Of a stretch of 64,000 bases of DNA, positions 42,228 through 52,000 are shown piece after piece. Each line of letters begins with the position of its first letter. Within the stretch, counting starts at the first letter, position 1. The DNA is from SKUL01 sp964487545 (GTDB lineage: Bacteria; Bacteroidota; Bacteroidia; Flavobacteriales_D; SKUL01), in assembly GCA_964487545.1 (NCBI GenBank), contig CAZARI010000014.1, positions 1 through 64,000 on the forward strand, read 5' to 3'. The position numbers and the translations under genes are program-made. The notes beneath the pieces were generated by a model. It saw only the letters and a program-made list of their open reading frames with translations. It ran no database searches and was not told the DNA's origin.

Positions 42228-43196
42228 GTGAAAACCTTCCTTAAATTATTGTTTATGATGGCTTTTATAAAAGCATTTTCCATCCAAGCCCAACCCGTAC
42301 CTGCCGACGAGGAAAACATACCATTTCTGGTAACATTCGGATCGGAGAGTTTGACCAGTTGGGGTGATGACGACTTTTCGCAAACATTTTTCTTTGTGGT
42401 GCCCGAGGATAACATCACCCCGATATATATTCGTGTATTTGATCCAGATACCGGTGGCGAACACGACGAGCAAAAGTCAGACTGGAACACCCAATCGCGA
42501 TTTTCGGTTTACGGCGGAAAAGAATGTATTACCCACCCCGACGCTACAGGCTCCGACCCGGTTGGGAATTACAAAAGCGGCAACTTACTCGCTTCACGTG
42601 TTTTTGGACAATCTGATAAATACGATAATAATTGGTACACTTTCGGACCGTTTAACCCAACCGAAGGAGAGCTCGTTCCAAAATATGGCGGCTATGTTTT
42701 TAAGGTCATTTGCGAAGGCGTTTCGGGAGATGACGGCAACCTATACCGCTACTTTCTGAGCAGTCAGCCCAATGCCAATGAGCCCATCGAGGGCGGCAAT
42801 GCATTTACCTTTGAATATACCTTCAGGCTACATGATGATCCTGCACAAGTATCACACATCTATCCGTTTATTGACGATCGCGTCATTTCCATTAAACAAT
42901 CCAACTTCGACTGGGACCATGACGGCGTGATTAAAATTGTATCAAAGGCAAAACCGGGACTTGAAATCACCCCTTCGGGCGACAATGAGTGGAGCACCAG
43001 CGAACATAAAATCGTTGAACGCGAACACAATTCATCACTCGACATACAATTTATCAAAAGCAGCAACACAATCAGAAACAACAACGTAGTAATTGCCGTA
43101 AGAAACCAATATGGTGAATTTCTACCCTTCTATACCGTTCCGATCGGAGGCATTCCGAAGTATCAGCCAAGCATTAAAGTAGTAAAGAAAAGATGA
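42228..43196 (+). CDS. Secreted protein of unknown family, third partner in cassette 1
   Basis: 322 residues with a GTG start at 42228; this gives a proper signal peptide (MKTFLKLLFMMAFIKAFSIQAQ), whereas later ATGs would truncate it. I do not recognise the family. The mature part has a beta-rich appearance: FFFVVPEDNITPIYIRVFDPDTGGEHDE (about 49-76) looks like a jelly-roll or PPC-like strand pattern, followed by DNNWYTFGPFNP, YVFKVICEGVSGDDGNLYRYFLS and FTFEYTFRLHDD. No catalytic motif was found. It lies 13 bp after the OmpA gene and its TGA overlaps the ATG of the sensor gene (ATGA). Strict coupling suggests it delivers or senses the ligand of that sensor (inference). Confidence 0.78.
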   Translation: MKTFLKLLFMMAFIKAFSIQAQPVPADEENIPFLVTFGSESLTSWGDDDFSQTFFFVVPEDNITPIYIRVFDPDTGGEHDEQKSDWNTQSRFSVYGGKECITHPDATGSDPVGNYKSGNLLASRVFGQSDKYDNNWYTFGPFNPTEGELVPKYGGYVFKVICEGVSGDDGNLYRYFLSSQPNANEPIEGGNAFTFEYTFRLHDDPAQVSHIYPFIDDRVISIKQSNFDWDHDGVIKIVSKAKPGLEITPSGDNEWSTSEHKIVEREHNSSLDIQFIKSSNTIRNNNVVIAVRNQYGEFLPFYTVPIGGIPKYQPSIKVVKKR

Positions 43197-46100
43197 CCAT
43201 TCCAAAACACTTGTTGCTGATCGCCCTCGTACTGTGGAGTTTTGCCGCATTCAATCAATCATACATCTTTAACAACTTTAACGTTGAAGACGGCATTTCG
43301 CATCCCTTTATTTACGATATCACACAAGACGATCGCGGATATCTGTGGATTGCAACCGGAGAGGGGTTATCCAAATTCAATGGATTGCATTTCCGAAACT
43401 TCTTTACGGCAGATGGATTAACCGAAGACTTTGTCAGCACGCTATTCAAAGATTCGCAAAAAAGACTGTGGTTAGGCCACAACAAGGGCGGCGCCACCCT
43501 TTATGAAAACGACGGATTCACTACCATTGGCACGGCCAAACATTTCAATACTGTGATACGCGCCATCCGCGAAGACGATGACCACAATATCTGGTTTATT
43601 TCGCAGCACAGCGGAATGATCAGAATGGATAAAAACAACGATATGGCGGTATATAAAGAGCCATTCTCAGCGTTGTTGCTGTCCGATTTGCAGATCACCG
43701 ATAAGGGACAGATGCTGGTAGGAACCCACGAAGGATTGTATTTCTACCTGCTCAATGAGAATTGGCAAGAGCCGGAATTTAAAATGGTGGTACCCGATAT
43801 TCCGTTAACCAAAATCAATTCGATTACACCCGGAAAAATGCCCGGTGCTTATTATGTCGGTACCGAAGACGAAGGGCTGTACAAAATTCAGGTACGCAGC
43901 AACCACCGGGTAGTTGTTACGCCTATTGCACCAAATCTCTCTCTCGATCAATACCATATTCAGTCGGTGATTGAAGAGCCCGATCAAAGTCTGTGGATCG
44001 GAACTTTCGGAAACGGGTTGCTTCGTATTGCGTCTTCAGCAATTAAAGATCACTATACGATTATCAGCAAATTCAATGAAGCTAACGGACTCGGGTCAAA
44101 TGACATCCGCACCGTTTTTAGTGACCGTGAAGCGAACATCTGGGTTGGGAAATTTGGTGGAGGACATGATGCCGGAGGCGTATCCAGCCTCAGCAACAAT
44201 GCGTTTTTATTCTACGAAACGCCCGAGCTCTCCCCTGATGGATACTACTCGGTATATCAACGTGAAAATCAATTCTGGATGGGAATGAAAACCAGTGTGA
44301 TGCTTGTTGATTCGGGAAATTTTACCACACCGCGTATTTTTTCTATTCAAAACGGATTGCCCCGAACCACTTGGTCGTCGATGTTCGTTGACAAGGACAT
44401 GGGTGTTTGGACCGCCTCTTCTACCAAAGGCCTCTACTACAAACCGCCTGGTGACACGGTGTTCCGTTCACACCCCCTTTCGGGCGATCGGCTGAGCCTG
44501 GCCATCAACGACCTCACCGGAAACGATACCCATTTGTGGGCAGCAACAAAAAACGGCATCTACGAAATTCATCGAGAAACAGGAGAAATCACCTGGTATA
44601 ATAAGCTTGATGGGCTGGAACACAACGTGATAAAAGCGCTCTTTTTGGACGAGAAAAATAACCTCTGGTATTGTACCGCTTCGTCCTATCTGAGCTACAT
44701 CAAGAACGGCAACATTGTGAACATCATGATTTCGGAAGACCTGCGGGTTCACGATCAGGTTGCCATCACCAAAGACCTCAACGGAGATATCTGGCTGGCC
44801 ACTAACGGCGGCGGCCTCTTTATTTTTGATTACGAAAGCATCAAAACCATTAACGCCCAAAGTCACGGGCTTAAATCAAACTTTTGTTACAGCATTGAAA
44901 TTGACCATCAAAACAAGGTTTGGGTAGGGCATAAAGGCGGAATGAGCTGTTATAACCCAAAAAACAATCAGGTGCAGGTATTCGATCAGGCACAAGGTAT
45001 GCTCTTTGATTTTCAGCCCAACGCGGTTTTTAAAGATGCAAATGGTGAAATCTGGTGGGGAACCAACAAAAATCTGGTGCGCTACAATCCGGCCAAAGAC
45101 ATTCAAAACAGCATTGCCCCAATCATCAATCTCGAAACCATCGCCATCGACGACGAACCCTATACCAGTCGCGATATCAGCCTGCCTTCAGGAGAATACA
45201 AGGTGAAATTTGAATTTCTCGGCCTCAGTTTTCGCAAGTCCAACGAAGTTACCTACCAATATATGCTTGAAGGTCACGACCGCGATTGGCAGGAAATTAG
45301 CCAAAACAACGAAGCATTTTACAGTAAAATCGACCCGGGACATTACACCTTTCGGGTGGTGGCTTTTAATAGTGACGGCATTCGATCGGCCATTCCGGCG
45401 GAGGTCAAAATTCACATTCAAAAACCCTACTGGCAGCAATCGTGGTTTATCGTGGTATCTGCAATATCCATTGTGCTGTTAATGGTGATGGGGCTCAAGC
45501 TGCACGACCGCCGACAAAAGCGAATCAGAAAATACCTGAAAAAGAACCTCGACATCAGAACGCGCGAAGTGCAGGCCAAAAGCCGAGAACTGGAGAGAAA
45601 GAACAAGGATATTACCGCCAGTATTCACTATGCTAAAAAAATTCAGGACGCCACCCTGCCCCATCAGTGGAAACTGCAACAATATTTTGCGGGATCATTC
45701 ATTTTCTACAAACCACGCGACATCATCAGTGGCGATTTTTACTGGTATAAAGTAAAAGGCGATAAACTCATTGTGAGTGTTGCCGACTGCACGGGTCACG
45801 GTGTGCCGGGAGCGCTGCTCAGTATGATCGGTTCCACCAAAATGAATGACATTATCAGTAATGCAGATGTGGACGCTCCAGATCAAATGATGCGAAAACT
45901 CGACGAAGAACTGCGACAGGTACTTCAGCAGTCTGTGCAATCGAGCGGACCGCAAGACGGAATGGATGTGGTTATTTGCGAAATAGACCTCAACACCCAT
46001 CACCTTCGCATCTGTTCGGCTTTGGGCAATGTTTATGTAGCACAAAACAACCGGGTGCACAAAATTTCCGGTGACCGCAATTCAATTGGTGGACATAACT

Positions 46101-46363
46101 TCGGAAAGGAAAAGAAATTTACCCTTCACGAGATGCAAATGAAACCGGGCGACACCCTGTATCTGGCCAGTGATGGTTATCAGGATCAGTTTGGCGGTTC
46201 AAATGGCAAAAAGCTTAAGCGCAGTGGTTTTATGGATCTATTGCTGCAAATCAGCACACTGCCAGCACAAGATCAGCATCATGCCATTGTGGAATATTTC
46301 GATCAGTGGAAAGGTGAGCTGGAACAGGTAGATGACGTATTGGTGTTGGGACTTAAGTTCTAA
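43193..46363 (+). CDS. Periplasmic propeller sensor with cytoplasmic SpoIIE/PP2C phosphatase
   Basis: 1056 residues. N-terminal signal segment (1-20), then two-component-regulator-type propeller repeats to about 640 (ITQDDRGYLWIATGEGLSKF, LFKDSQKRLWLGHNKGG and many similar). A Y_Y_Y domain (about 655-740) and a transmembrane helix (about 752-767) follow, then a coiled coil (772-825). The cytoplasmic SpoIIE domain keeps the metal aspartates: Asp848 (SGDFYW), Asp865 (VADCTGHG), Asp994 (ASDGYQDQFGG) and Asp1047/1048 (DDVLVLG). It should dephosphorylate a phosphoserine partner, classically an anti-sigma antagonist, but none is encoded nearby. Last gene of cassette 1. Confidence 0.92.
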   Translation: MTIPKHLLLIALVLWSFAAFNQSYIFNNFNVEDGISHPFIYDITQDDRGYLWIATGEGLSKFNGLHFRNFFTADGLTEDFVSTLFKDSQKRLWLGHNKGGATLYENDGFTTIGTAKHFNTVIRAIREDDDHNIWFISQHSGMIRMDKNNDMAVYKEPFSALLLSDLQITDKGQMLVGTHEGLYFYLLNENWQEPEFKMVVPDIPLTKINSITPGKMPGAYYVGTEDEGLYKIQVRSNHRVVVTPIAPNLSLDQYHIQSVIEEPDQSLWIGTFGNGLLRIASSAIKDHYTIISKFNEANGLGSNDIRTVFSDREANIWVGKFGGGHDAGGVSSLSNNAFLFYETPELSPDGYYSVYQRENQFWMGMKTSVMLVDSGNFTTPRIFSIQNGLPRTTWSSMFVDKDMGVWTASSTKGLYYKPPGDTVFRSHPLSGDRLSLAINDLTGNDTHLWAATKNGIYEIHRETGEITWYNKLDGLEHNVIKALFLDEKNNLWYCTASSYLSYIKNGNIVNIMISEDLRVHDQVAITKDLNGDIWLATNGGGLFIFDYESIKTINAQSHGLKSNFCYSIEIDHQNKVWVGHKGGMSCYNPKNNQVQVFDQAQGMLFDFQPNAVFKDANGEIWWGTNKNLVRYNPAKDIQNSIAPIINLETIAIDDEPYTSRDISLPSGEYKVKFEFLGLSFRKSNEVTYQYMLEGHDRDWQEISQNNEAFYSKIDPGHYTFRVVAFNSDGIRSAIPAEVKIHIQKPYWQQSWFIVVSAISIVLLMVMGLKLHDRRQKRIRKYLKKNLDIRTREVQAKSRELERKNKDITASIHYAKKIQDATLPHQWKLQQYFAGSFIFYKPRDIISGDFYWYKVKGDKLIVSVADCTGHGVPGALLSMIGSTKMNDIISNADVDAPDQMMRKLDEELRQVLQQSVQSSGPQDGMDVVICEIDLNTHHLRICSALGNVYVAQNNRVHKISGDRNSIGGHNFGKEKKFTLHEMQMKPGDTLYLASDGYQDQFGGSNGKKLKRSGFMDLLLQISTLPAQDQHHAIVEYFDQWKGELEQVDDVLVLGLKF

Positions 46364-46430
46364 CCCAACGGAACGGATTTCACAGACTCATAACCTGAGT
46401 AAAATCATATTTCTGCATTGCGAATCACTG

Positions 46431-46438
46431 TACATTTG
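46431..46438 (+). promoter_or_regulatory. -7 promoter element for nadA-nadB
   Basis: TACATTTG, a perfect TAnnTTTG, 28 bp before the ATG at 46467. TTTC at 46410-46413 is a poor -33 candidate (17 bp spacing). It supports separate transcription of nadAB from cassette 1. Confidence 0.42.
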
Positions 46439-46466
46439 CGTGGAATTAATGTTGATTTCATTTGCT

Positions 46467-47426
46467 ATGAAAAAGCAGGAGCTAAAAGAAGAAATTGCAC
46501 GGTTAAAATCGGAACTCAACGCTGTGATCCTCGCACATTACTATCAGGAGCCCGATATTCAGGAAGTGGCCGACTTTGTTGGCGACAGTCTGGCACTCTC
46601 TCAAAAAGCAGCACAAACCGATGCCGATGTGATCGTTTTTGCCGGTGTGCACTTTATGGCCGAAACCGCCAAAATTCTCAATCCCAATAAAAAAGTACTG
46701 CTGCCTGATATGGACGCAGGCTGTTCGCTCGCCGAATCGTGCCCGCCCGATCTGTTCGAGGATTTTGTAAAACAACACCCCGATCACGCAGTGGTGACCT
46801 ATATCAATTGCAGTGCGGCCATCAAGGCATTGAGCGACATTGTCTGCACCTCATCCAACGCCGTTAAAGTCATCAACTCGATTCCAGAGAATCAACCGAT
46901 CATTTTTGCACCAGACAAAAACCTCGGCAAATACCTTATAAAAACCACTGGCCGCAATATGGTTTTATGGGATGGAGCCTGCGTGGTTCACGAAGCCTTT
47001 TCTGCCAAGAAACTACTGCAACTGCACGCCAAGCACCCCGATGCGCAAATCATTGCACACCCCGAATCGGAAGAAGTTATTCTGAAAACGGCCACCTTTA
47101 TCGGCTCTACGGCACAGATGATTCGATACGTAAAAGAAAGTCTGCATTCTACTTTTATTGTCGCCACTGAAGCCGGCATTTTGCACGAAATGGTGAAAGT
47201 AGCCCCTGAGAAAACACTCATTCCCGCGCCCGCCGAAGAGGACAACACCTGCGCCTGCAGCGAATGTGCTTTTATGAAGATGAACACCCTTCAAAAGTTA
47301 TACAACTGCATGAAGTTTCAGCAGCCCGAAATTTTTGTTGAAGAAGCACTCCGAACGCGTGCCCTGCTGCCCATTGAGCGCATGCTTCAACTTTCTGCCG
47401 GAACTCCCATGCCCCAACCCGCATGA
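46467..47426 (+). CDS. nadA: Quinolinate synthase A
   Basis: 319 residues from the ATG at 46467. The frame is open to 46332, but that would overlap the phosphatase gene and the promoter; ATG 46449 is a second possibility. The internal threefold domain repeat of NadA is visible: ILAHYYQEPDIQEVADFVGDS, VVTYINCSAAIKALSDIVCTS, and the [4Fe-4S] cluster cysteines Cys86 (DAGCSLAE), Cys172 (DGACVVHE) and Cys267 (SECAFMKMN). It condenses iminoaspartate with dihydroxyacetone phosphate to quinolinate in NAD synthesis. It overlaps nadB by 4 bp (ATGA). Confidence 0.97.
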   Translation: MKKQELKEEIARLKSELNAVILAHYYQEPDIQEVADFVGDSLALSQKAAQTDADVIVFAGVHFMAETAKILNPNKKVLLPDMDAGCSLAESCPPDLFEDFVKQHPDHAVVTYINCSAAIKALSDIVCTSSNAVKVINSIPENQPIIFAPDKNLGKYLIKTTGRNMVLWDGACVVHEAFSAKKLLQLHAKHPDAQIIAHPESEEVILKTATFIGSTAQMIRYVKESLHSTFIVATEAGILHEMVKVAPEKTLIPAPAEEDNTCACSECAFMKMNTLQKLYNCMKFQQPEIFVEEALRTRALLPIERMLQLSAGTPMPQPA

Positions 47427-49003
47427 AACACACCGATTTTCTGGTGATCGGTTCGGGAGTGGCCGGGTTGACCTTTGCCCTTAAAACTGCACTCCGCTTT
47501 CCCGATCGGCGGATAACCATCGTCACCAAAACCATGGCAATCGAGTCGAATACGCGCTATGCACAAGGCGGAATTGCCGTTGTCTCTAATGATTCGCACG
47601 ACTCTTTTGAAGAACACATCGCCGATACGATCAAAGCCGGCGACGGATTGTGCAATGAGCAAGTGGTTGAAATGGTCATCCGACAAGGACCCGAACGACT
47701 GGCTGAATTAATAAGCTGGGGAACAAAGTTCGACCGGGAATCAGCGCAATCATGGCATTTGGGAAAAGAAGGCGGACATTCGGCCAATCGCATACTTCAC
47801 CGCGGTGATGCCACTGGACTGGAAATTGAACAATCATTGCTGCGGCGAGTCAAAGCTCAGCCCAATATCCAAATACGGCAACACCACCTGGTAGTCGATC
47901 TTCTTGTGCGCGATAATCTTTGTCATGGCGCCATATTACTCCACACCAAAAATGCAAAGCGGTTTTTGCTAAGAGCAAAATTCACGCTACTGGCTGCCGG
48001 AGGTGCCGGACAGGTTTATTTAACCACTACCAACCCGCTGGTGGCCACCGGCGACGGCATTGCCATGGCCGCGCGTGCCGGAGCGCAAATCGCCGATATG
48101 GAATTTGTGCAGTTTCACCCAACAGCACTTTACGAATCCGGAAAAAGTCCGGCTTTTCTCATTTCGGAAGCGGTGAGAGGTGCTGGAGCTATTCTGCGCA
48201 ATTCAGCCGGCGTGGCTTTTATGCACCATTACGATCCCCACGCAGACCTTGCCTTTCGGGATATCGTGGCACGTGCCATTTTTAACGAAATGCGGTCAAC
48301 CGGAGCTCAGCACGTGATGCTCGACTGTCGCCATATCGATCGGCATATTTTTAAACTTCAGTTTCCGAACATTCACCAAAAATGCGCGAAACTCGGCATT
48401 GACCTGTCGGTAGATATGATTCCGGTGATTCCCGCAGCCCACTACATTTGTGGCGGTGTGGTGGTGGACCATCACGGACGAACTTCCATTAACCGACTAT
48501 ACGCTTGCGGAGAGTGCTCGCGAACAGGACTACACGGTGCCAATCGGCTCGCCTCCAACTCGCTGCTTGAAGCGATCGTTTACGCTCATCGCAGTTTTAA
48601 AGAGGTGTCTCGATGGGTGGAGCAGTATCAGGAGCAGTATCAGGAGCAGTCGAATCCGACGTTTGAAACACCGACAACTTGTGCGTCGTGGAATAACAGC
48701 ACAGATACTTCCGAATTGAAACTGCGCATCAACGAAACCATGGAACGCTATGCGGGCATCGAACGCAAAACAGACGATTTGCACGTTGCGGCGAAAACCA
48801 TTGCACAGATTCTGGACGAACTGCAGCAGCCAAAATATTTCAATCCCGACTCACCGCAGTGGAATCAAACCCGCAATCTTGCAGAAACCGCACGACTCAT
48901 TATCGAACAATCGATTGCGAGAAAGGAAAATCGGGGAACTTTCTTCAACACTGACCTCAAACCGTCTGCACCAAATCTACCACTTCCCTCACTGGTTCGG
49001 TAA
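47423..49003 (+). CDS. nadB: L-aspartate oxidase
   Basis: 526 residues. FAD-binding dinucleotide fold DFLVIGSGVAGLTFALKTA at the N-terminus. Substrate-domain motifs are intact: NTRYAQGGIAVV, EFVQFHPTALYESG, ISEAVRGAGAIL, AAHYICGGVVVDHHG and GLHGANRLASNSLLEAIVYAHR. A C-terminal helical domain follows a linker that carries an EQYQEQYQEQ microrepeat. It oxidises aspartate to iminoaspartate, which is channelled to NadA; the 4-bp overlap fits equimolar translation. Confidence 0.97.
   Translation: MKHTDFLVIGSGVAGLTFALKTALRFPDRRITIVTKTMAIESNTRYAQGGIAVVSNDSHDSFEEHIADTIKAGDGLCNEQVVEMVIRQGPERLAELISWGTKFDRESAQSWHLGKEGGHSANRILHRGDATGLEIEQSLLRRVKAQPNIQIRQHHLVVDLLVRDNLCHGAILLHTKNAKRFLLRAKFTLLAAGGAGQVYLTTTNPLVATGDGIAMAARAGAQIADMEFVQFHPTALYESGKSPAFLISEAVRGAGAILRNSAGVAFMHHYDPHADLAFRDIVARAIFNEMRSTGAQHVMLDCRHIDRHIFKLQFPNIHQKCAKLGIDLSVDMIPVIPAAHYICGGVVVDHHGRTSINRLYACGECSRTGLHGANRLASNSLLEAIVYAHRSFKEVSRWVEQYQEQYQEQSNPTFETPTTCASWNNSTDTSELKLRINETMERYAGIERKTDDLHVAAKTIAQILDELQQPKYFNPDSPQWNQTRNLAETARLIIEQSIARKENRGTFFNTDLKPSAPNLPLPSLVR
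48620..48650 (+). repeat. 12-bp microrepeat in nadB
   Basis: gagcagtatcag occurs at 48620-48631 and 48632-48643, with a third partial copy to 48650. It encodes EQYQEQYQEQ in the linker before the C-terminal helical domain, so unit changes would stay in frame. Confidence 0.8.
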
Positions 49004-49011
49004 AGGCATCT

Positions 49012-49053
49012 TTTCAAATTAGCTGAAACACCGGCCAAATTTGTAATTTGGTC
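49012..49053 (+). promoter_or_regulatory. Candidate promoter with hairpin directly before the cassette 2 start
   Basis: TTTC (49012-49015), a 20-bp spacer and CAAATTTG (49036-49043, 7/8 to TAnnTTTG). Overlapping the -7 is an inverted repeat GGCCAAATT (49033-49041) / AATTTGGTC (49045-49053) with a 3-nt centre and one G-T pair. It ends two bases before the ATG at 49056. Confidence 0.4.
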
Positions 49054-49055
49054 GA

Positions 49056-52000
49056 ATGCGAGCACTGGTTCTGATCATTCTTATTGGTTTCAACCTGGCG
49101 GGATATACGCAGCAAGGTGGTGTCCGGTTTATCGAAAACAAAGGACAATGGGAAGAACAGGTGCTTTTGAGGGCCGATATTCCTGGCGGCAGTATGTATC
49201 TCGAAAACGACCGTTTTACCTTTAATTTTCTCGACAGCGAACAACTTTACCGAAGGCAACAGGCTCATGCTGGCGAACCCATTGAAAAACCCCTCGAAGA
49301 TTTTATTCGCGGTCACGCCTATCAGGTTCTATTCAAAAACAGCCAGTCGCCAACCCTTGAAAAGAGCAAACCCTCTAGCGATTACTTCAACTATTTTATC
49401 GGGAACGATCCGGCCAGATGGGCTTCGCATGCCAGGGCTTACGAATCGATCACGCTAAAATCGATTTATCACCACACCGACTTAAAGGTGTATACGAGCG
49501 ATGGCAAGGTTAAATACGATTTGGTGGTTTTTCCGGGCGGAAGTGCCGACAGCATTCAATTGGAATACCGCGGGATAGATCAACTTAACATCAGAAAAGG
49601 AAGACTGGTTGTAGTCACCAGTATAAATGAAGTGATTGAAGCCAAACCATTTGCCTATCAGCTCGTCGACAATCAGATCAAACAAGTGAAGTGCGATTAT
49701 GTGTTGGAGGAAAATATCGTTCGTTTTATCGTTGGCAGTCACGACCCCTCCCTACCCCTGATCATCGATCCGGAACTCAAATTTTCGACCTACTCTGGTA
49801 GTACCGCCGACAACTTCGGTTTTACAGCCACCTACGATCAGGAGGGCTTTCTGTATTCGGGAAGTTCGGTATTCGGAAACGGCTACCCTGTCACGCTCGG
49901 GGCTTATCAAGCTTCGTGGGCTGGCGGAACCGGAGCTGGAACGCTGATGGGAACGGATATCGGTATCACCAAATTCGACACCAGCGGAACCGCTCTGGTG
50001 TACTCTACCTACATCGGCGGTTCGAGCGATGAATTGCCCCACAGTTTAATCGTGAACAATCAAGGCGAGTTGTATCTCTACGGCACCACCAGTTCACCGA
50101 ATTTTCCAACCACACCGGGTGCCTTTCAGAATTCGTTCGCCGGCGGAACTTCATTTGCTCCGGTGGGTGTAGGGGTTCACTACGTCAATGGTTCGGATAT
50201 AATTGTTGCTAAACTTTCTGCCTCAGGTGCTGATTTGATGGCGGCAACGTATGTCGGCGGTTCGGGAAACGATGGAATTAGTTCGGGTGCCGGACTCAAA
50301 TTCAACTATGCCGATGAGATGCGTGGTGAAGTGTTGTTTGATAACGACGGCAATGTGATTATTGCCAGCTCCACCTACAGCGCTGACTTCCCGGTGACTC
50401 CAGACGCCTTTCAAACCAGCATCGGCGGCAGCCAGGACGGTTGCTTGCTGAAGCTCGATCCCGATCTGCAAAACCTGCTACACAGCACTTACCTCGGCGG
50501 ATCTCAGCCCGATGCCACCTATGCCGTGGCGGTGGATAGCGACGATCATCTAATTGTGTCCGGTGGCACTGCTTCATCCAATTTCCCAACCACTTCGGGT
50601 GTGATATCATCAACCTACAACGGTGGAACTGCCGATGGATATATCGCCAAACTATCGCCCGACTTATCGCAGTTGGTGCATTCCACTTATTACGGCACCG
50701 ATCAATACGATCAGCTCTATTTTGTGCAATTGGACAGCGAAGGAAGTATATACGTCTTTGGACAAACGCGCGGTTCGGCGGGCCTACTTATTGAAAATGC
50801 GGAATACCATGTGGACAACGGTGGAATGCTTGTAGCCAAATTCCAACCGGATTTATCGAATATCATCTGGTCTACCCGCTTTGGAAGTGGAGTAAGTGTT
50901 AACCCCAACCTTTCTCCAGCGGCATTTCTGGTGGATGTATGCCACAAAATTTACCTGAGTGGCTGGGGCGGCCAGACCAATGTTTCGTCGAATTCATTGA
51001 CCGGATACACCACCGGCTTGCCCGTTACCCCCGACGCTTACCAAAGCACCACCGACGGCAGCGATTTTTATATTATGGTACTCGAAGAAGACGCTACGGC
51101 CATTACCTACGCCACTTTTTTCGGCGGAAACCAAAGCAATGAACACGTTGATGGCGGGACTTGTCGGTTTGACCGTAGCGGTAAAATCTATCAATCGCTA
51201 TGTGCCGGCTGCGGAAACAACGACGACTTTCCCATCCATCCACCCGATGCATGGTCGCCCACCAACGAAAGCTTCAACTGCAACCTTGGCGTTTTTAAGT
51301 TTGACTTTGCGCTGCCCATAACCATTGCACAATTTTCAGCAACCGACGTTTGCCTTCCCGACCAAATATCCGTCAGCAACTTCAGCAGTGGTGCAACTGC
51401 ATATACATGGTATGTGAATGGAACAGCAGTGAGTACCCAAAGCAACCCCGACCTAAACCTCACCGAACCGGGCAGCTATACCATTTCGCTGACATCGTTT
51501 AATCCCGAAACATGCAACCTATCCGACAGTGTTTCTCAGGTGGTGAATATCTATTCTGAAATTATGCTGGAATCCTTGGTCGACATCAACCTGTGCCATC
51601 CGGATTCGACAACCCTCACCGCCAATTCATGGGGTTCTGCAACAACGTTTCACTGGTCAACGCAGCCCAATTTCAGCAATCAGCTCAACGAAAATTTGAC
51701 CGACAGTGTCATTACCGTTTTTCCCGACCAAACCACCACCTATTACATTAAAGTGAGCAATGGCTTCTGCGAAAAGCAGGAAAGCATCACCGTGACTCCG
51801 GCTCCGCATGTTGAGATCAGCCTGCCCGAAATTTCAGGTTGCGACGGCGATACGGTTCACGTTGAACTGATTAACCTTACACCTGAAATTGCATTTGATC
51901 AAATCGTGTGGCAACCCGAGGACATCCTCATTTCAGGTCAAGGCACCCCGAATGTAACTTTGGAAACCAACGGTGATTTTTATTTGCACGTAGCCATTCT

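Noticed and set aside
46332..46466. Long 5' extension of nadA
   Set aside because: It overlaps the phosphatase gene and contains the likely promoter; NadA proteins start near the MKKQELKEE segment.
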